The notes under the pieces: model-generated | What the model was told of the DNA's origin: nothing | The model's database searches: none | What the model saw: the letters and a program-made list of their open reading frames with translations, nothing else | Program-made: the position numbers and the translations under genes | From: Bacteroidales bacterium | Lineage (GTDB): Bacteria; Bacteroidota; Bacteroidia; Bacteroidales; UBA932 | Assembly (NCBI GenBank): GCA_017428725.1 | Contig: JAFRQH010000010.1 | Location: 62,001-126,000, forward strand | Reading direction: 5' to 3' | DNA: 64,000 nucleotides | Part shown: positions 1 through 9,034 of the stretch, piece after piece | Position numbering within the stretch: position 1 is the first letter of the stretch | Layout of the letters: each line of letters opens with the position of its first letter

Positions 1-666
1 GGCGGCATACTGCGGTGCACAGAGGATAGCCACGGACAGGTCCCCGCGCTTGCCCTGGTCGAAGGCCTCGTCGATCATCAATTCGATCGGGCTGACCACG
101 GGCACGTCGCAGCCCGTGCTGCGCAACAGGGTATCCACGTCGAAACCGCCGTACTCCGCCAGGAAGGGATCGGCCAGGATGACGAGTTTGGAGCGGGCCT
201 TGGAGGAGAGGCCCTCCAGGTCGTACGGGCTGATATGGGCCGTCGTATCCAGGGCGGCGAGCACGCGCAAGACCGTCTGGCGGCGAAGCTCCTCCTCGCC
301 GGAGGTCTGCAAGACGGCAGCGTAGTCACCGCTGTCCTCGATGCAGTCGAAAGTCTCGCCGGCGAAATCCGGCAGTCCGTCCGACAAAGGACGGGCGTCC
401 ACATTGTCCTGCAGGTCCCGGAAATAGAACTGCTCGGCCAGCCGCTCGCAGGCGTACTCCGTACCGATGATCGCGATGTCCGAAGCCGGCCGGACCATGG
501 CCTCCCGGAGCAGTCTTGCACGGGGATCCGACCGGTCGGAGAGGATCTCCCGGACCAGCGGGATGGTGGGGCGGACTTCCACTACCTGGCGCTTGCAGGC
601 AGCGGGGACCAACAGGATCAAGAGCAGCAAAGGCTGCACGACTCGGCGGACATCGGCGCGTATCAT
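1..666 (-). CDS. Partial lipoprotein of unknown function (3' end outside window)
   Basis: The frame stays open from an ATG at 666 to the window edge, giving 222 codons with no stop. The N-terminus has a hydrophobic run ending in a lipobox-like VPAAC followed by KR, so it is probably an envelope lipoprotein. Its ATG overlaps the pssA stop as ATGA, which implies translational coupling in the pssA operon. The rest has alternating Rossmann-like stretches (SDIAIIGTEYA, SKLVILADPF) and acidic segments, but I recognise no family. Codon use is like that of its neighbours. The reading frame is well supported; the function is unknown. Confidence 0.75.
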   Translation of the reverse strand, partial: MIRADVRRVVQPLLLLILLVPAACKRQVVEVRPTIPLVREILSDRSDPRARLLREAMVRPASDIAIIGTEYACERLAEQFYFRDLQDNVDARPLSDGLPDFAGETFDCIEDSGDYAAVLQTSGEEELRRQTVLRVLAALDTTAHISPYDLEGLSSKARSKLVILADPFLAEYGGFDVDTLLRSTGCDVPVVSPIELMIDEAFDQGKRGDLSVAILCAPQYAA

Positions 667-1382
667 AGCTTGAAAAGGGCGTAGACCAAGTTGTTCAGGA
701 TATAAAAGACAAGTCCCAGCAGCAGGGCCAGCGACCAATGGTGGCCGGCTGCCAGGCAGAAGGCCAGCGCCGCAAGGACGAATACCGCCAGCGTAATCCG
801 CTTGATGGTCAGCGTCCGCCCATCCCCCTTGTGGAACTTGAAGGAGAACATCGGGACCTCGCAGACCAGCAGGACACACAGGCAGAGGGCCACCAGCGGC
901 ACGAAGACCGGGCCCGCCACCCAGGTGGAGAGGAACTCCGCCGGCGCGTGGCAGCAATAGCAGCAGAGCGCGCCGCACAGCAGGCCGGAAGCGGGCGTGG
1001 GCAGGCCGAGGAATCCGGCAGCCTGGCGCGTATCCACGTTGAACTTGGCGAGCCGGAGCGCGCTGAAGACCGCCAGGACAAGGGGCAGCCAACTCAGCCA
1101 CGTGTCGTCGAAATGGTACGTCTGCATCAGGCGGCAGAGCATCAGGCCGGGCAGCACGCCGAAGCTGACCAGGTCGCAGAGCGAATCCAGTTCCCGGCCC
1201 AGGTCGGAATACGCATCCAGCAGGCGGGCGGCCAGCCCGTCCAGGAAGTCGAAGACGGCTGCGGCCAGCATACAGTAGAACGCCAGGTCCAGCCGGGATT
1301 TAAACGCAAATATCACCCCGATGAGCCCGCAAACGAGATTCATCGAGGTGATAAAGTCAGGAATGTATTTCTTAAGCGTCAT
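663..1382 (-). CDS. pssA: CDP-diacylglycerol--serine O-phosphatidyltransferase
   Basis: This 239-residue multi-pass membrane protein makes phosphatidylserine from CDP-diacylglycerol and L-serine, the first step to phosphatidylethanolamine. The complete CDP-alcohol phosphatidyltransferase signature DG-x2-AR-x8-G-x3-D-x3-D is visible in the segment that starts DGLAAR and ends LDSLCD, around residues 48-70. Several hydrophobic helices follow. It starts directly after the stop region of the C1 peptidase gene and overlaps the downstream lipoprotein by 4 bp. The length is normal for the family. No phosphatidylserine decarboxylase gene is seen in the window. Confidence 0.93.
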   Translation of the reverse strand: MTLKKYIPDFITSMNLVCGLIGVIFAFKSRLDLAFYCMLAAAVFDFLDGLAARLLDAYSDLGRELDSLCDLVSFGVLPGLMLCRLMQTYHFDDTWLSWLPLVLAVFSALRLAKFNVDTRQAAGFLGLPTPASGLLCGALCCYCCHAPAEFLSTWVAGPVFVPLVALCLCVLLVCEVPMFSFKFHKGDGRTLTIKRITLAVFVLAALAFCLAAGHHWSLALLLGLVFYILNNLVYALFKL

Positions 1383-2579
1383 TTATTTGATGCCCAGGTG
1401 CTTCTTCAGAGCCGGGGTCAGCGCATCCTTGTGGATGGTGAGGTCCAGCGTCTGGGCGCGCATGAAGGCCTCGGTCACATACCAGATACCTTTGTACCTG
1501 CCGGTCTCGCCCCAGGAATTCTTGACCATATAGTACTTCTTGCCGTTCTGGTCCTTGGCGATGCCGAAGATGTGCATACCGTGATCATCGGTCATCGTCT
1601 TATTGTCAAACTCCTCCTGGCGGGACTCCTGCGTGGGGACGGATTCCTTGATCTCCGCCGGACGGGCAGGGGCGGCGGGATCGCTGCCGACCCAACGCTG
1701 CTGGTCGGAGCCTGCGGTGGTGGCAGCCTGCGGGACCACAAGGATGCCCAGGCCGTCACGGGTGAAGCCGGTGGAACTCACGTCGGCACCCCAGCAAGCG
1801 GTGAAGCCGTTCTCGAGGGCGTTGTCCAGGGCAGCCATCATCTCGTCGATGGGGACATTGTAGGAGAGCGTAGCGCGCCAGTTGTCGGCGACCTCCAGCG
1901 GGAACCAGGTATAGAAAGGATGATGGGTAAAGGAAGTCAGCTCGATATAGTCGTCGGCGACGATCTTCATCGCATCGCGATAGGACTCGGCGGTGTAGGT
2001 CTTGCCATCCACCACGAAGGTCTCCGGGGCCTTGCCGAAGTACTCGTCCACCACGGCGGCGAAGCCGCGCTTCCAGGCGATGGACGGCTTGCGGGTCTTG
2101 GCGATGGCCTCAACATAGCCAAGCAGGATGTTGTCCAGCTCGGACTGGGCCGGGAGCGGGGTGCCGTAGTTCAGGCCGGTCACGCAATCGTTGGGGACGA
2201 TACCGTGGTACTTGACCACGGAAATGACGTCGCCGCAGCCGGAGCCGACGCTGAAGTTGAGCTTGCCGTCCAGACGGACGAACTTGTCCGCACGCTCCTT
2301 ATAGGAAGTACCCACCACGAAGAACTCGGAGAAATCAGGATACTTCGCCTCATCCTTGATGTTACAGAGACGGATGGCCTCGGACTCGAGGAAGCTGATG
2401 GCGGAGAAGGACCAGCAGGTACCGCTGCTACCCTGGTTCTTGATGGAAGTGATGGGAGCAGCCTTCACGGTCGTAAAAGTGTACTCCGGGAATACTGGCG
2501 CCGCAGGGCGCTGCTGCTGGGCAAGCGCCGAAACACCCATACATACCAGGGCGGCGGCAATCATGGCAAATTTCTTCAT
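1383..2579 (-). CDS. Secreted C1-family (bleomycin hydrolase/PepC-like) cysteine peptidase
   Basis: The 398-residue protein has a Sec signal peptide (MKKFAMIAAALVCMGVSALAQ) followed by a papain-fold domain. The catalytic set is visible: oxyanion Gln49 in IKNQG, nucleophile Cys55 in SGTCWSFS, His336 in DDHGMHIFG and Asn354 in VKNSWGE. The Cys, His and Asn contexts and their wide spacing fit the C1B (bleomycin hydrolase, aminopeptidase C) branch. Export makes a periplasmic or surface peptidase likely, unlike cytosolic PepC. It has its own -7 box about 30 nt upstream and is followed without a gap by pssA. Confidence 0.88.
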   Translation of the reverse strand: MKKFAMIAAALVCMGVSALAQQQRPAAPVFPEYTFTTVKAAPITSIKNQGSSGTCWSFSAISFLESEAIRLCNIKDEAKYPDFSEFFVVGTSYKERADKFVRLDGKLNFSVGSGCGDVISVVKYHGIVPNDCVTGLNYGTPLPAQSELDNILLGYVEAIAKTRKPSIAWKRGFAAVVDEYFGKAPETFVVDGKTYTAESYRDAMKIVADDYIELTSFTHHPFYTWFPLEVADNWRATLSYNVPIDEMMAALDNALENGFTACWGADVSSTGFTRDGLGILVVPQAATTAGSDQQRWVGSDPAAPARPAEIKESVPTQESRQEEFDNKTMTDDHGMHIFGIAKDQNGKKYYMVKNSWGETGRYKGIWYVTEAFMRAQTLDLTIHKDALTPALKKHLGIK

Positions 2580-2608
2580 TGCAAGATGTTATTTATAGTT
2601 TTCATCTA

Positions 2609-2616
2609 CAAATATA
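2609..2616 (-). promoter_or_regulatory. -7 element (TATATTTG) for the C1 peptidase-pssA operon
   Basis: The minus strand reads TATATTTG, an exact match to TAnnTTTG, 29 nt before the ATG at 2579. It lies inside the U-rich tail of the gap terminator. No clear -33 element is visible because that position falls in the terminator stem. Confidence 0.55.
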
Positions 2617-2620
2617 ACAA

Positions 2621-2646
2621 AAGGATGGCAGAAATCTGCCATCCTT
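2621..2646 (-). terminator. Rho-independent terminator of gap
   Basis: There is a perfect 12-bp inverted repeat with a 2-nt spacer (arms AAGGATGGCAGA and TCTGCCATCCTT). On the minus strand it is followed by TTGTTATATTT. It begins 27 bp after the gap stop codon. Confidence 0.8.
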
Positions 2647-2672
2647 GGGAAAAAGTCTGAAGAATCTCCGGA

Positions 2673-3683
<1,011 letters not shown>

Positions 3684-3733
3684 CTATAAAATGTTAATAA
3701 ATCGTTTCTTAGCTTCTAACCTTAAAAGCGTCG

Positions 3734-3741
3734 CAAATTTA
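3734..3741 (-). promoter_or_regulatory. -7 element (TAAATTTG) of gap
   Basis: The minus strand matches TAnnTTTG 62 nt before the gap start. This leaves a 5' leader of about 55 nt that is AT-rich and without a clear strong hairpin. Confidence 0.5.
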
Positions 3742-3782
3742 GCATATTTCCGGGTGAAAACCAACCCTTCGGAGAAAATATT

Positions 3783-4490
3783 TCAGTCGAAAGCCAGGCC
3801 GGTATAGCGGCGGATGTAGAACTGGTCGATGGTCCCCTGCCCCTTCTTCGTAAGCAGGAAACGGACGATCTCGGCGATCTCCTCCGGTTGGATCAGCTCG
3901 GCGGGGTCGATGTCGGGACGCATCTTGGTCACCATCTCCGTGGCCACGCCGCCGGGACTGATCAGGTGGACCCGGATCCCGAACGGCTGCACCTCCTTGG
4001 CGAAGACCTTGGTAAAGCCCGTCAGGGCGTGCTTGGAGGAGGCGTATGCGCTCTGGTGGATGTAGCCCTTGAAGCCGACGACGGAGGCGATGTTGATCAC
4101 CACCGGCTTTTCCGACTTCTTCAGGTACGGCAGGGCGGCCTTGCTGATGAAGAACGGGGCCTTCGCATTGACCGCGAAGATGCGGTCCCACTGCTCCAGG
4201 GTGACGTCCGTGAAGGGGCCGGACTGCGGGAGCCCGGCGCAGTTGACAAGCACGTCCAGGCCGCCGAGCCGGGAGACCGTCTCCTCCACGACGCTCTCGT
4301 AGGACTCCTCCAGGGCGAGGTCTGCCGGGATGGCGAGCGCGTTGGTGCAGGACTCCGGCAGGGCAGCGATCACTTCCGCCAGGGCCGCTGCATCCCGGGC
4401 CACGAGCGCCAGGTCGTACCCCAGCGAAGCGAGTTCCATTGCAATGACTTTTCCGATGCCGCGCGAAGCGCCTGTGACAAGTGCTACCAT
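3783..4490 (-). CDS. Short-chain dehydrogenase/reductase (SDR family)
   Basis: The 235-residue Rossmann protein has the cofactor loop TGASRGIG (residues 6-13), the NCAG motif (93-96) and the catalytic Tyr149-x3-Lys153 in YASSK. It is a classical cytosolic SDR oxidoreductase acting on a carbonyl or alcohol substrate. It is similar in size to 3-oxoacyl-ACP reductases and sepiapterin-type reductases, but nothing fixes the substrate. It is the last gene of the surE-lpxB-SDR run, starting 6 bp after lpxB. Confidence 0.88.
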   Translation of the reverse strand: MVALVTGASRGIGKVIAMELASLGYDLALVARDAAALAEVIAALPESCTNALAIPADLALEESYESVVEETVSRLGGLDVLVNCAGLPQSGPFTDVTLEQWDRIFAVNAKAPFFISKAALPYLKKSEKPVVINIASVVGFKGYIHQSAYASSKHALTGFTKVFAKEVQPFGIRVHLISPGGVATEMVTKMRPDIDPAELIQPEEIAEIVRFLLTKKGQGTIDQFYIRRYTGLAFD

Positions 4491-4496
4491 AGGGAT

Positions 4497-5621
4497 TTAT
4501 TGTTTGTGGAGTTCTTCGATCATCGCCCGCGCTACGGAGCGGGAAGCCCCGCTCCCGCCCAGGGAGCGCCGGATCCCGGCGTAGTCGGCGAGCATCCGCT
4601 CCCGGTACGCCGTATCCTGCACCAGGCGCTGCACCTCCGCCGCCACGGCGTCTGCCGTGAAGTCCTCCTGGATCAGCTCACGGAAAGCCAGGCGGTCCAG
4701 GCAGAGGTTGCCCAGGGAGATGTATTTGACGTGGTCCTGCACGCGCAGGATGTGGCGCGCCACCCATATTGTCAGGGGCGAGGCGCTCCAGCACACGACT
4801 TGCGGCGTGCCGGTGAGCACGGCCTCCAGCGAGGCGGTGCCGGAGTTGATTACAGCCGCGTCGGCGAACTTGAGTATGTCGTAGGTCCTGCCGAAGACGA
4901 GGTCCACGTCCGTCCGACCGGCAATCCAGGGCGCATAGTCCGCTTCGGAGCGGGCCGGGGCCCCGGCCACCACGAAACGCACGTCTTCCCAGCCGGGCAG
5001 CGCCGACAAACGGTCCGCAACTTCCATGCACACCGGCATCATCCGGCTGATCTCCCCATTGCGCGAACCGGGGAGCAGGGCCACATAGCGACCCTCCACG
5101 GGGCGCGCATACGGGTGTCCGTCGACTGCGTCCACAAGCGGATTGCCCTTGTAGACGAAAGGAATCCCTTTCTGCGTGAAATACGGAACCTCGAACGGGA
5201 AGACGATGAAAAGCCTGTCCACCCAGGCCTTCAGCTTGCGGTTGCGGCCTGCACGGGAGGCCCAGGTCTTGGGGGCGATATAGTAGAAAACGCGGATGCC
5301 GTGCGCGTGGCACCACTTCGCAATCCGCATATTGAAGCCCGGATAGTCGATCAGGACCACGACATCGGGCTGCCAGCGGAGGATATCCTCCTCGCAGGCC
5401 CGGATGTTGCGCAGCAGCCGGCCGGCTTTGGCCAGCACGTCCGAGAAGCCCATCACGGCCCCTTCCTTATAGTGGTGCACGAGCTGTGCACCGGCGGCCT
5501 GCATGAGGTCTCCGCCCCAGCAGCGGCATTCCGCCGTGGGGTCCTCGGCCAGCAGGCCTCTCACCAGATTGCTGCCGTGGAGGTCTCCGGAGGCTTCTCC
5601 GGCTATCAGAAAACAGCGCAT
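4497..5621 (-). CDS. lpxB: Lipid-A-disaccharide synthase
   Basis: This 374-residue protein condenses UDP-2,3-diacylglucosamine with lipid X to form the tetra-acyl disaccharide of lipid A, at the inner face of the cytoplasmic membrane. The N-terminal MRCFLIAGEASGDLHGSNLV is diagnostic, and YYIAPKTWAS, LLPGSRNGEI and NSGTASLEA are further LpxB landmarks. The start overlaps the surE end by 16 bp, so the two are likely translated together. Confidence 0.96.
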   Translation of the reverse strand: MRCFLIAGEASGDLHGSNLVRGLLAEDPTAECRCWGGDLMQAAGAQLVHHYKEGAVMGFSDVLAKAGRLLRNIRACEEDILRWQPDVVVLIDYPGFNMRIAKWCHAHGIRVFYYIAPKTWASRAGRNRKLKAWVDRLFIVFPFEVPYFTQKGIPFVYKGNPLVDAVDGHPYARPVEGRYVALLPGSRNGEISRMMPVCMEVADRLSALPGWEDVRFVVAGAPARSEADYAPWIAGRTDVDLVFGRTYDILKFADAAVINSGTASLEAVLTGTPQVVCWSASPLTIWVARHILRVQDHVKYISLGNLCLDRLAFRELIQEDFTADAVAAEVQRLVQDTAYRERMLADYAGIRRSLGGSGASRSVARAMIEELHKQ

Positions 5622-6430
5622 AGGCGTTCGCGTTCGGCGTGGTCCGTATTGTCGATTGACTCAGGCGTGATGACGACGTATCCCTGCTGAAGCAGGATGT
5701 GGTCGGCATCGGCGGGATTGTCGCCGTTGTCCGTGAAGTCTCCGGCCATCACGACCAGACTCTCGTCCGGCTCCAGGTGCGCCACGTAACGGCAATCCTC
5801 CTCGGAGGGCGTATGGCCGCGCTCGCGCAGGAATGCGCCATAATCCTGGTATTCCCGCTCCCAGTGGCCGTGGCCCATCCGGCCCACGCGGATGCCGTGG
5901 ATGCGGTCGGCCGAACGGTCGGGGAAGTTGATGTTGTAGAAGAGGCCGAAACGGCCGTCCATCTGCGGGAGGAGCCGGTCCAGGATCTTCGGGAGCAGGG
6001 TCTCCACGCAGGAGAAATCCGCATCCGGGCTGAAGGTGTCCAGGCTCACGCCGATGGCGGGGATGCCATTGACGGCACCCTCCATCGCAGCGCCGATGGT
6101 GCCGGAGTAGATGGAGGCGGTGGCGGCGTTGCTGCCGTGGTTGACCCCGCTGACCACGAGGTCCGGGCGCTCCGGGAAGAGGACGTTGTCGATGCCGTAC
6201 TTGATGCAGCTGGCGGGCGTGCCGTCCAGATACCACCAATCCTCGCCGAGGCGCTTGCCGAAATGCTTGACGGCGATGGGTTTGTAGCCCATCGTCACCG
6301 CCATCGACATCCCGCTCTGGGCGTGCTTGGGAGCCACGATGGTGAGTTCGCCGTAGCGTTTCATCACATTCACCAGGGCCATCAGCCCATTCGCGTGGAT
6401 CCCGTCGTCGTTGGTGATCAGTATCTTCAT
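5606..6430 (-). CDS. surE: 5'/3'-nucleotidase SurE
   Basis: The 274-residue SurE family phosphatase acts on nucleoside monophosphates. The metal-binding N-terminus MKILITNDDGIHANG (Asp8-Asp9) and VVSGVNHGSNAA are clear. The frame is open 40 codons further upstream, but that extension lacks SurE similarity and runs through the -7 box, so I chose the ATG at 6430. The C-terminal tail is slightly longer than usual. It is followed by lpxB with a 16-bp overlap. Confidence 0.95.
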   Translation of the reverse strand: MKILITNDDGIHANGLMALVNVMKRYGELTIVAPKHAQSGMSMAVTMGYKPIAVKHFGKRLGEDWWYLDGTPASCIKYGIDNVLFPERPDLVVSGVNHGSNAATASIYSGTIGAAMEGAVNGIPAIGVSLDTFSPDADFSCVETLLPKILDRLLPQMDGRFGLFYNINFPDRSADRIHGIRVGRMGHGHWEREYQDYGAFLRERGHTPSEEDCRYVAHLEPDESLVVMAGDFTDNGDNPADADHILLQQGYVVITPESIDNTDHAERERLCAVF

Positions 6431-6435
6431 ATCCA

Positions 6436-6443
6436 CAAATATA
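6436..6443 (-). promoter_or_regulatory. -7 element (TATATTTG) immediately before surE
   Basis: There is an exact TAnnTTTG match on the minus strand, with only 5 nt between its G and the surE ATG. If used, transcription would start at or within a few nt of the start codon, giving a leaderless mRNA. Confidence 0.5.
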
Positions 6444-6470
6444 CGAAAAATACCGGACTGGCAGGCCCCG

Positions 6471-7157
6471 CTAGTACTGTCTTTCGCCGAAGATGGCGGT
6501 GCCGATACGCACGATCGTGGCGCCGTAATCGAGGGCGATGCGCCAGTCACCGGACATCCCGATGGAGAGTTCGCGGAAGTCCGTCAGTTCCGGGAAGAGG
6601 TCCTGCAGGTATGCCCGGAAATCGGCGATGCGCGCGAAATCCGCGCGGATGTCCGCCTCGCTGTCCGTGTGCGTGGCCATCCCCATCAGGCCGCAGAAAC
6701 GGACGTTCTTGTACTTGTCGGCCCGGAAGAGGATGTCCAGGACCTCCTCCTCCTTGAAGCCGGTCTTGGTCTGCTCGGCGCCGATGTGCAACTCAAGCAG
6801 CACGTTCACGACCCGGCCATTGGCCTTGCCCCAGTCCTGGATGGCATCCAGCAAGTGCTGGCTGTCCACGGACTGCACGAGCTGCGCATAAGGCAGCACG
6901 AGCTTGAGCTTGTTGGTTTGCAAGTGGCCGATGAAATGCCACTCCACTTCGTTCCGTGGCACTTCGTGTACCTTCCACGCGGCAACTTCCTGCACTTTCC
7001 GGAAAAACTCCTGCGGGCGGTTCTCCCCGAAGACCCGCTGGCCGGCGGCATATGCCTCCCGGATGGCCTCGACCGGGTGGAATTTGGAAACTGCCACCAG
7101 CTTGACATCCGGTGGCAGTTCCTGTCGTATCGCTATGATTCTTTCTTCAATCATCAT
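6471..7157 (-). CDS. yggS: YggS/PLPBP family pyridoxal-phosphate homeostasis protein
   Basis: This 228-residue single-domain protein has the fold-III alanine-racemase barrel without the dimerisation domain. The PLP lysine lies in KLVAVSKFHP, and GENRPQEF, WHFIGHLQTNK, SVDS and LSIGMSGDW are family landmarks. It binds and buffers cytosolic PLP and has no known racemase activity. The first of two tandem ATGs overlaps the yidC stop as ATGA, which supports this start. Confidence 0.94.
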   Translation of the reverse strand: MMIEERIIAIRQELPPDVKLVAVSKFHPVEAIREAYAAGQRVFGENRPQEFFRKVQEVAAWKVHEVPRNEVEWHFIGHLQTNKLKLVLPYAQLVQSVDSQHLLDAIQDWGKANGRVVNVLLELHIGAEQTKTGFKEEEVLDILFRADKYKNVRFCGLMGMATHTDSEADIRADFARIADFRAYLQDLFPELTDFRELSIGMSGDWRIALDYGATIVRIGTAIFGERQY

Positions 7158-9034
7158 TTGCGTTTCTTCGCTTGCTCCCTTTGCATCTGCTCCTGCATCT
7201 TCTGCGCCTCCTCGAGACGCTGCTGCCACTTGCTCTTCTGCACCGGCTTGCCGGCGGAAGCGCGCACCTTCGCAAGGATCTCCTCCTTGTTGATGGACTT
7301 GCGGATCGCCCAGGTCTGCACGATGGAGATCAGCTGGGAGAGCAGGTAATAGTAGCTGAGGGCGGCGGAGAGGCTGTTGCAGATGAAGAACATCATGATC
7401 GGCATCATCCACACGCTCATGAAGCGCATCGAGGCGGCGTTGGGATCGCCGGCCGTCGCAGGCTGGTTGGCCATCGTCATCTTGGAGTAGAGCCACATCG
7501 TCGCAGCCATCAGCAGGGCGAACAACGAGATATGGTCCCCCAGGAGCGGCACGCGGGTCCCGAAGTCCACGATGGAGTCGTAGGCGGATAGGTCGTGGCA
7601 CCACAGGAAGGGCTGCTGGCGCAGCTCGATGGACGCCGGGAAGAAGCGGAACATAGCCCACAGGATCGGGAAGGTGAGCAGGGTCGGCAGGCAGCCGCCC
7701 ATCGGGCTCACGCCGGCCCGCTTGTAGAGATCCATCGTGGCCTGCTGCTTCTTCATCATCTCCTGCTGGTTGTCCGTGTGGGGATACTTCGCGTTGATCT
7801 TCTCGATCTCGGGCTTCAGTGCGCTCATCTTAGCGGACGAAGAGAAGGACTTGTATGTCAGCGGGAAGACCACGAGCTTGATTACGAGCGTCATCAGGAG
7901 GATGATCAGGCCGAAGCTGGAGATGAAGCGGTGGAAGAAGTTGAACATCGGGATGATGGCATACTTCGTGAACCAGCCCACGAGCCAGCCGCCCAGCGGG
8001 ATGATCTTCTCGAACTTGTAGCCGATCTCCTTGAGCGTCCGGTAGTGGTTGGGGCCGAAGTAGAACTCGAAGGGGATGCTCCCCTGCCCGCCCGCAGGCA
8101 GGTCGGCGCGCATTTTGGCGCTGCAGTTCATCAGGTTGCGCTCAGGATCGTTCTCCGGCAGGAAAGTGACGGCGAGCTCGCCGGAGGCGAACTGCTGCGG
8201 GGCGCGGAGGATTGCGGAGAAGAACTGCTGCTGGAAGGCGAACCAACTGAGCTTGGAGTCCACCCGACGGGAGGCGTTGCGGCCCCGGCCGATCTCGACG
8301 GGCTTCTTGTCGCCGTCGAAATAGTAATCCAGCTTGGAGTACTGGGACTCGTTCTTGTAGCCCTTCTCCATCCGGGGCATCGTGACGTGGTAGTCCAGGT
8401 CGAATGCACTGACATTGCGCGGGATGACACCCTGCATCCCCACGAAGGAGAGCAGGTTGTCCACGCGGTAGCTGTCGGCGTGGAGGGTGTATTTCTGCTC
8501 GATGTAACCGCCGCCGGTGAAGGGCAGGCGCATCACCACGGTGCTGTCGGTCTGTTCAGCCACTTCGAAGACGAAGTCGCGGGTGTTGATGTACTCGCCC
8601 GTGTAGACGCTCACGGAGTACTCGGACGCGCCCGGCCGGAAGAGATACAGGTCCGTACTGTCGTAGTTCTTGTAGTCCTTGATCCAGGCGGAATACGGCT
8701 GTGCGCCCTTGGTGGTGAGCTCAAGCCGGAGCTTGGCGTTCTCCAGCGTGACGACCCGCTCCTGGGCGTGCGAAGCCGCCTCCAGCGAGGAATCCTTATA
8801 GATGCTCTGGGGAACTGGAGCCAGCGGGGTGCCGGCGGAGTCCTTCAGCGAGTCGGGCAGCGCAGCGATGCGCTCCGCCTCCGCGAGCTCGAGCGCAAGC
8901 GACTCGGCCCGTGCCACGGAATCCAGCTGCGCCTGCAGTTCGGCCTGCTTGCGCATCTGCCGGGACTGGAACATCGAGAAGCCGATGAAGATGGCCGCGA
9001 TGAGGATGAAGCCGATGATTGAATTCTTGTCCAT
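7154..9034 (-). CDS. yidC: Membrane protein insertase YidC
   Basis: The 626-residue protein matches Gram-negative YidC. It has an N-terminal anchor (residues about 5-25), a large periplasmic P1 domain (about 50-340) and a C-terminal five-helix insertase core with the GWLVGWFTKYAI and MGGCLPTLLTFPILWAMFRF segments. The tail is rich in Lys, Gln and Glu, a likely ribosome-binding region. It inserts inner-membrane proteins alone or with SecYEG. It sits in a coupled DUF349-yidC-yggS unit, with overlaps of 3 bp and 4 bp. Confidence 0.97.
   Translation of the reverse strand: MDKNSIIGFILIAAIFIGFSMFQSRQMRKQAELQAQLDSVARAESLALELAEAERIAALPDSLKDSAGTPLAPVPQSIYKDSSLEAASHAQERVVTLENAKLRLELTTKGAQPYSAWIKDYKNYDSTDLYLFRPGASEYSVSVYTGEYINTRDFVFEVAEQTDSTVVMRLPFTGGGYIEQKYTLHADSYRVDNLLSFVGMQGVIPRNVSAFDLDYHVTMPRMEKGYKNESQYSKLDYYFDGDKKPVEIGRGRNASRRVDSKLSWFAFQQQFFSAILRAPQQFASGELAVTFLPENDPERNLMNCSAKMRADLPAGGQGSIPFEFYFGPNHYRTLKEIGYKFEKIIPLGGWLVGWFTKYAIIPMFNFFHRFISSFGLIILLMTLVIKLVVFPLTYKSFSSSAKMSALKPEIEKINAKYPHTDNQQEMMKKQQATMDLYKRAGVSPMGGCLPTLLTFPILWAMFRFFPASIELRQQPFLWCHDLSAYDSIVDFGTRVPLLGDHISLFALLMAATMWLYSKMTMANQPATAGDPNAASMRFMSVWMMPIMMFFICNSLSAALSYYYLLSQLISIVQTWAIRKSINKEEILAKVRASAGKPVQKSKWQQRLEEAQKMQEQMQREQAKKRK

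Noticed and set aside
738..2660. Long open frame on the plus strand (640 codons)
   Set aside because: It is antisense to pssA and the C1 peptidase, both with intact catalytic motifs. Its translation is Gly/Arg/His-rich without family features, as expected in high-GC DNA.
5749..6550. Upstream extension of surE to 6550
   Set aside because: The added 40 residues lack SurE similarity, cross the promoter box and run into yggS coding sequence.
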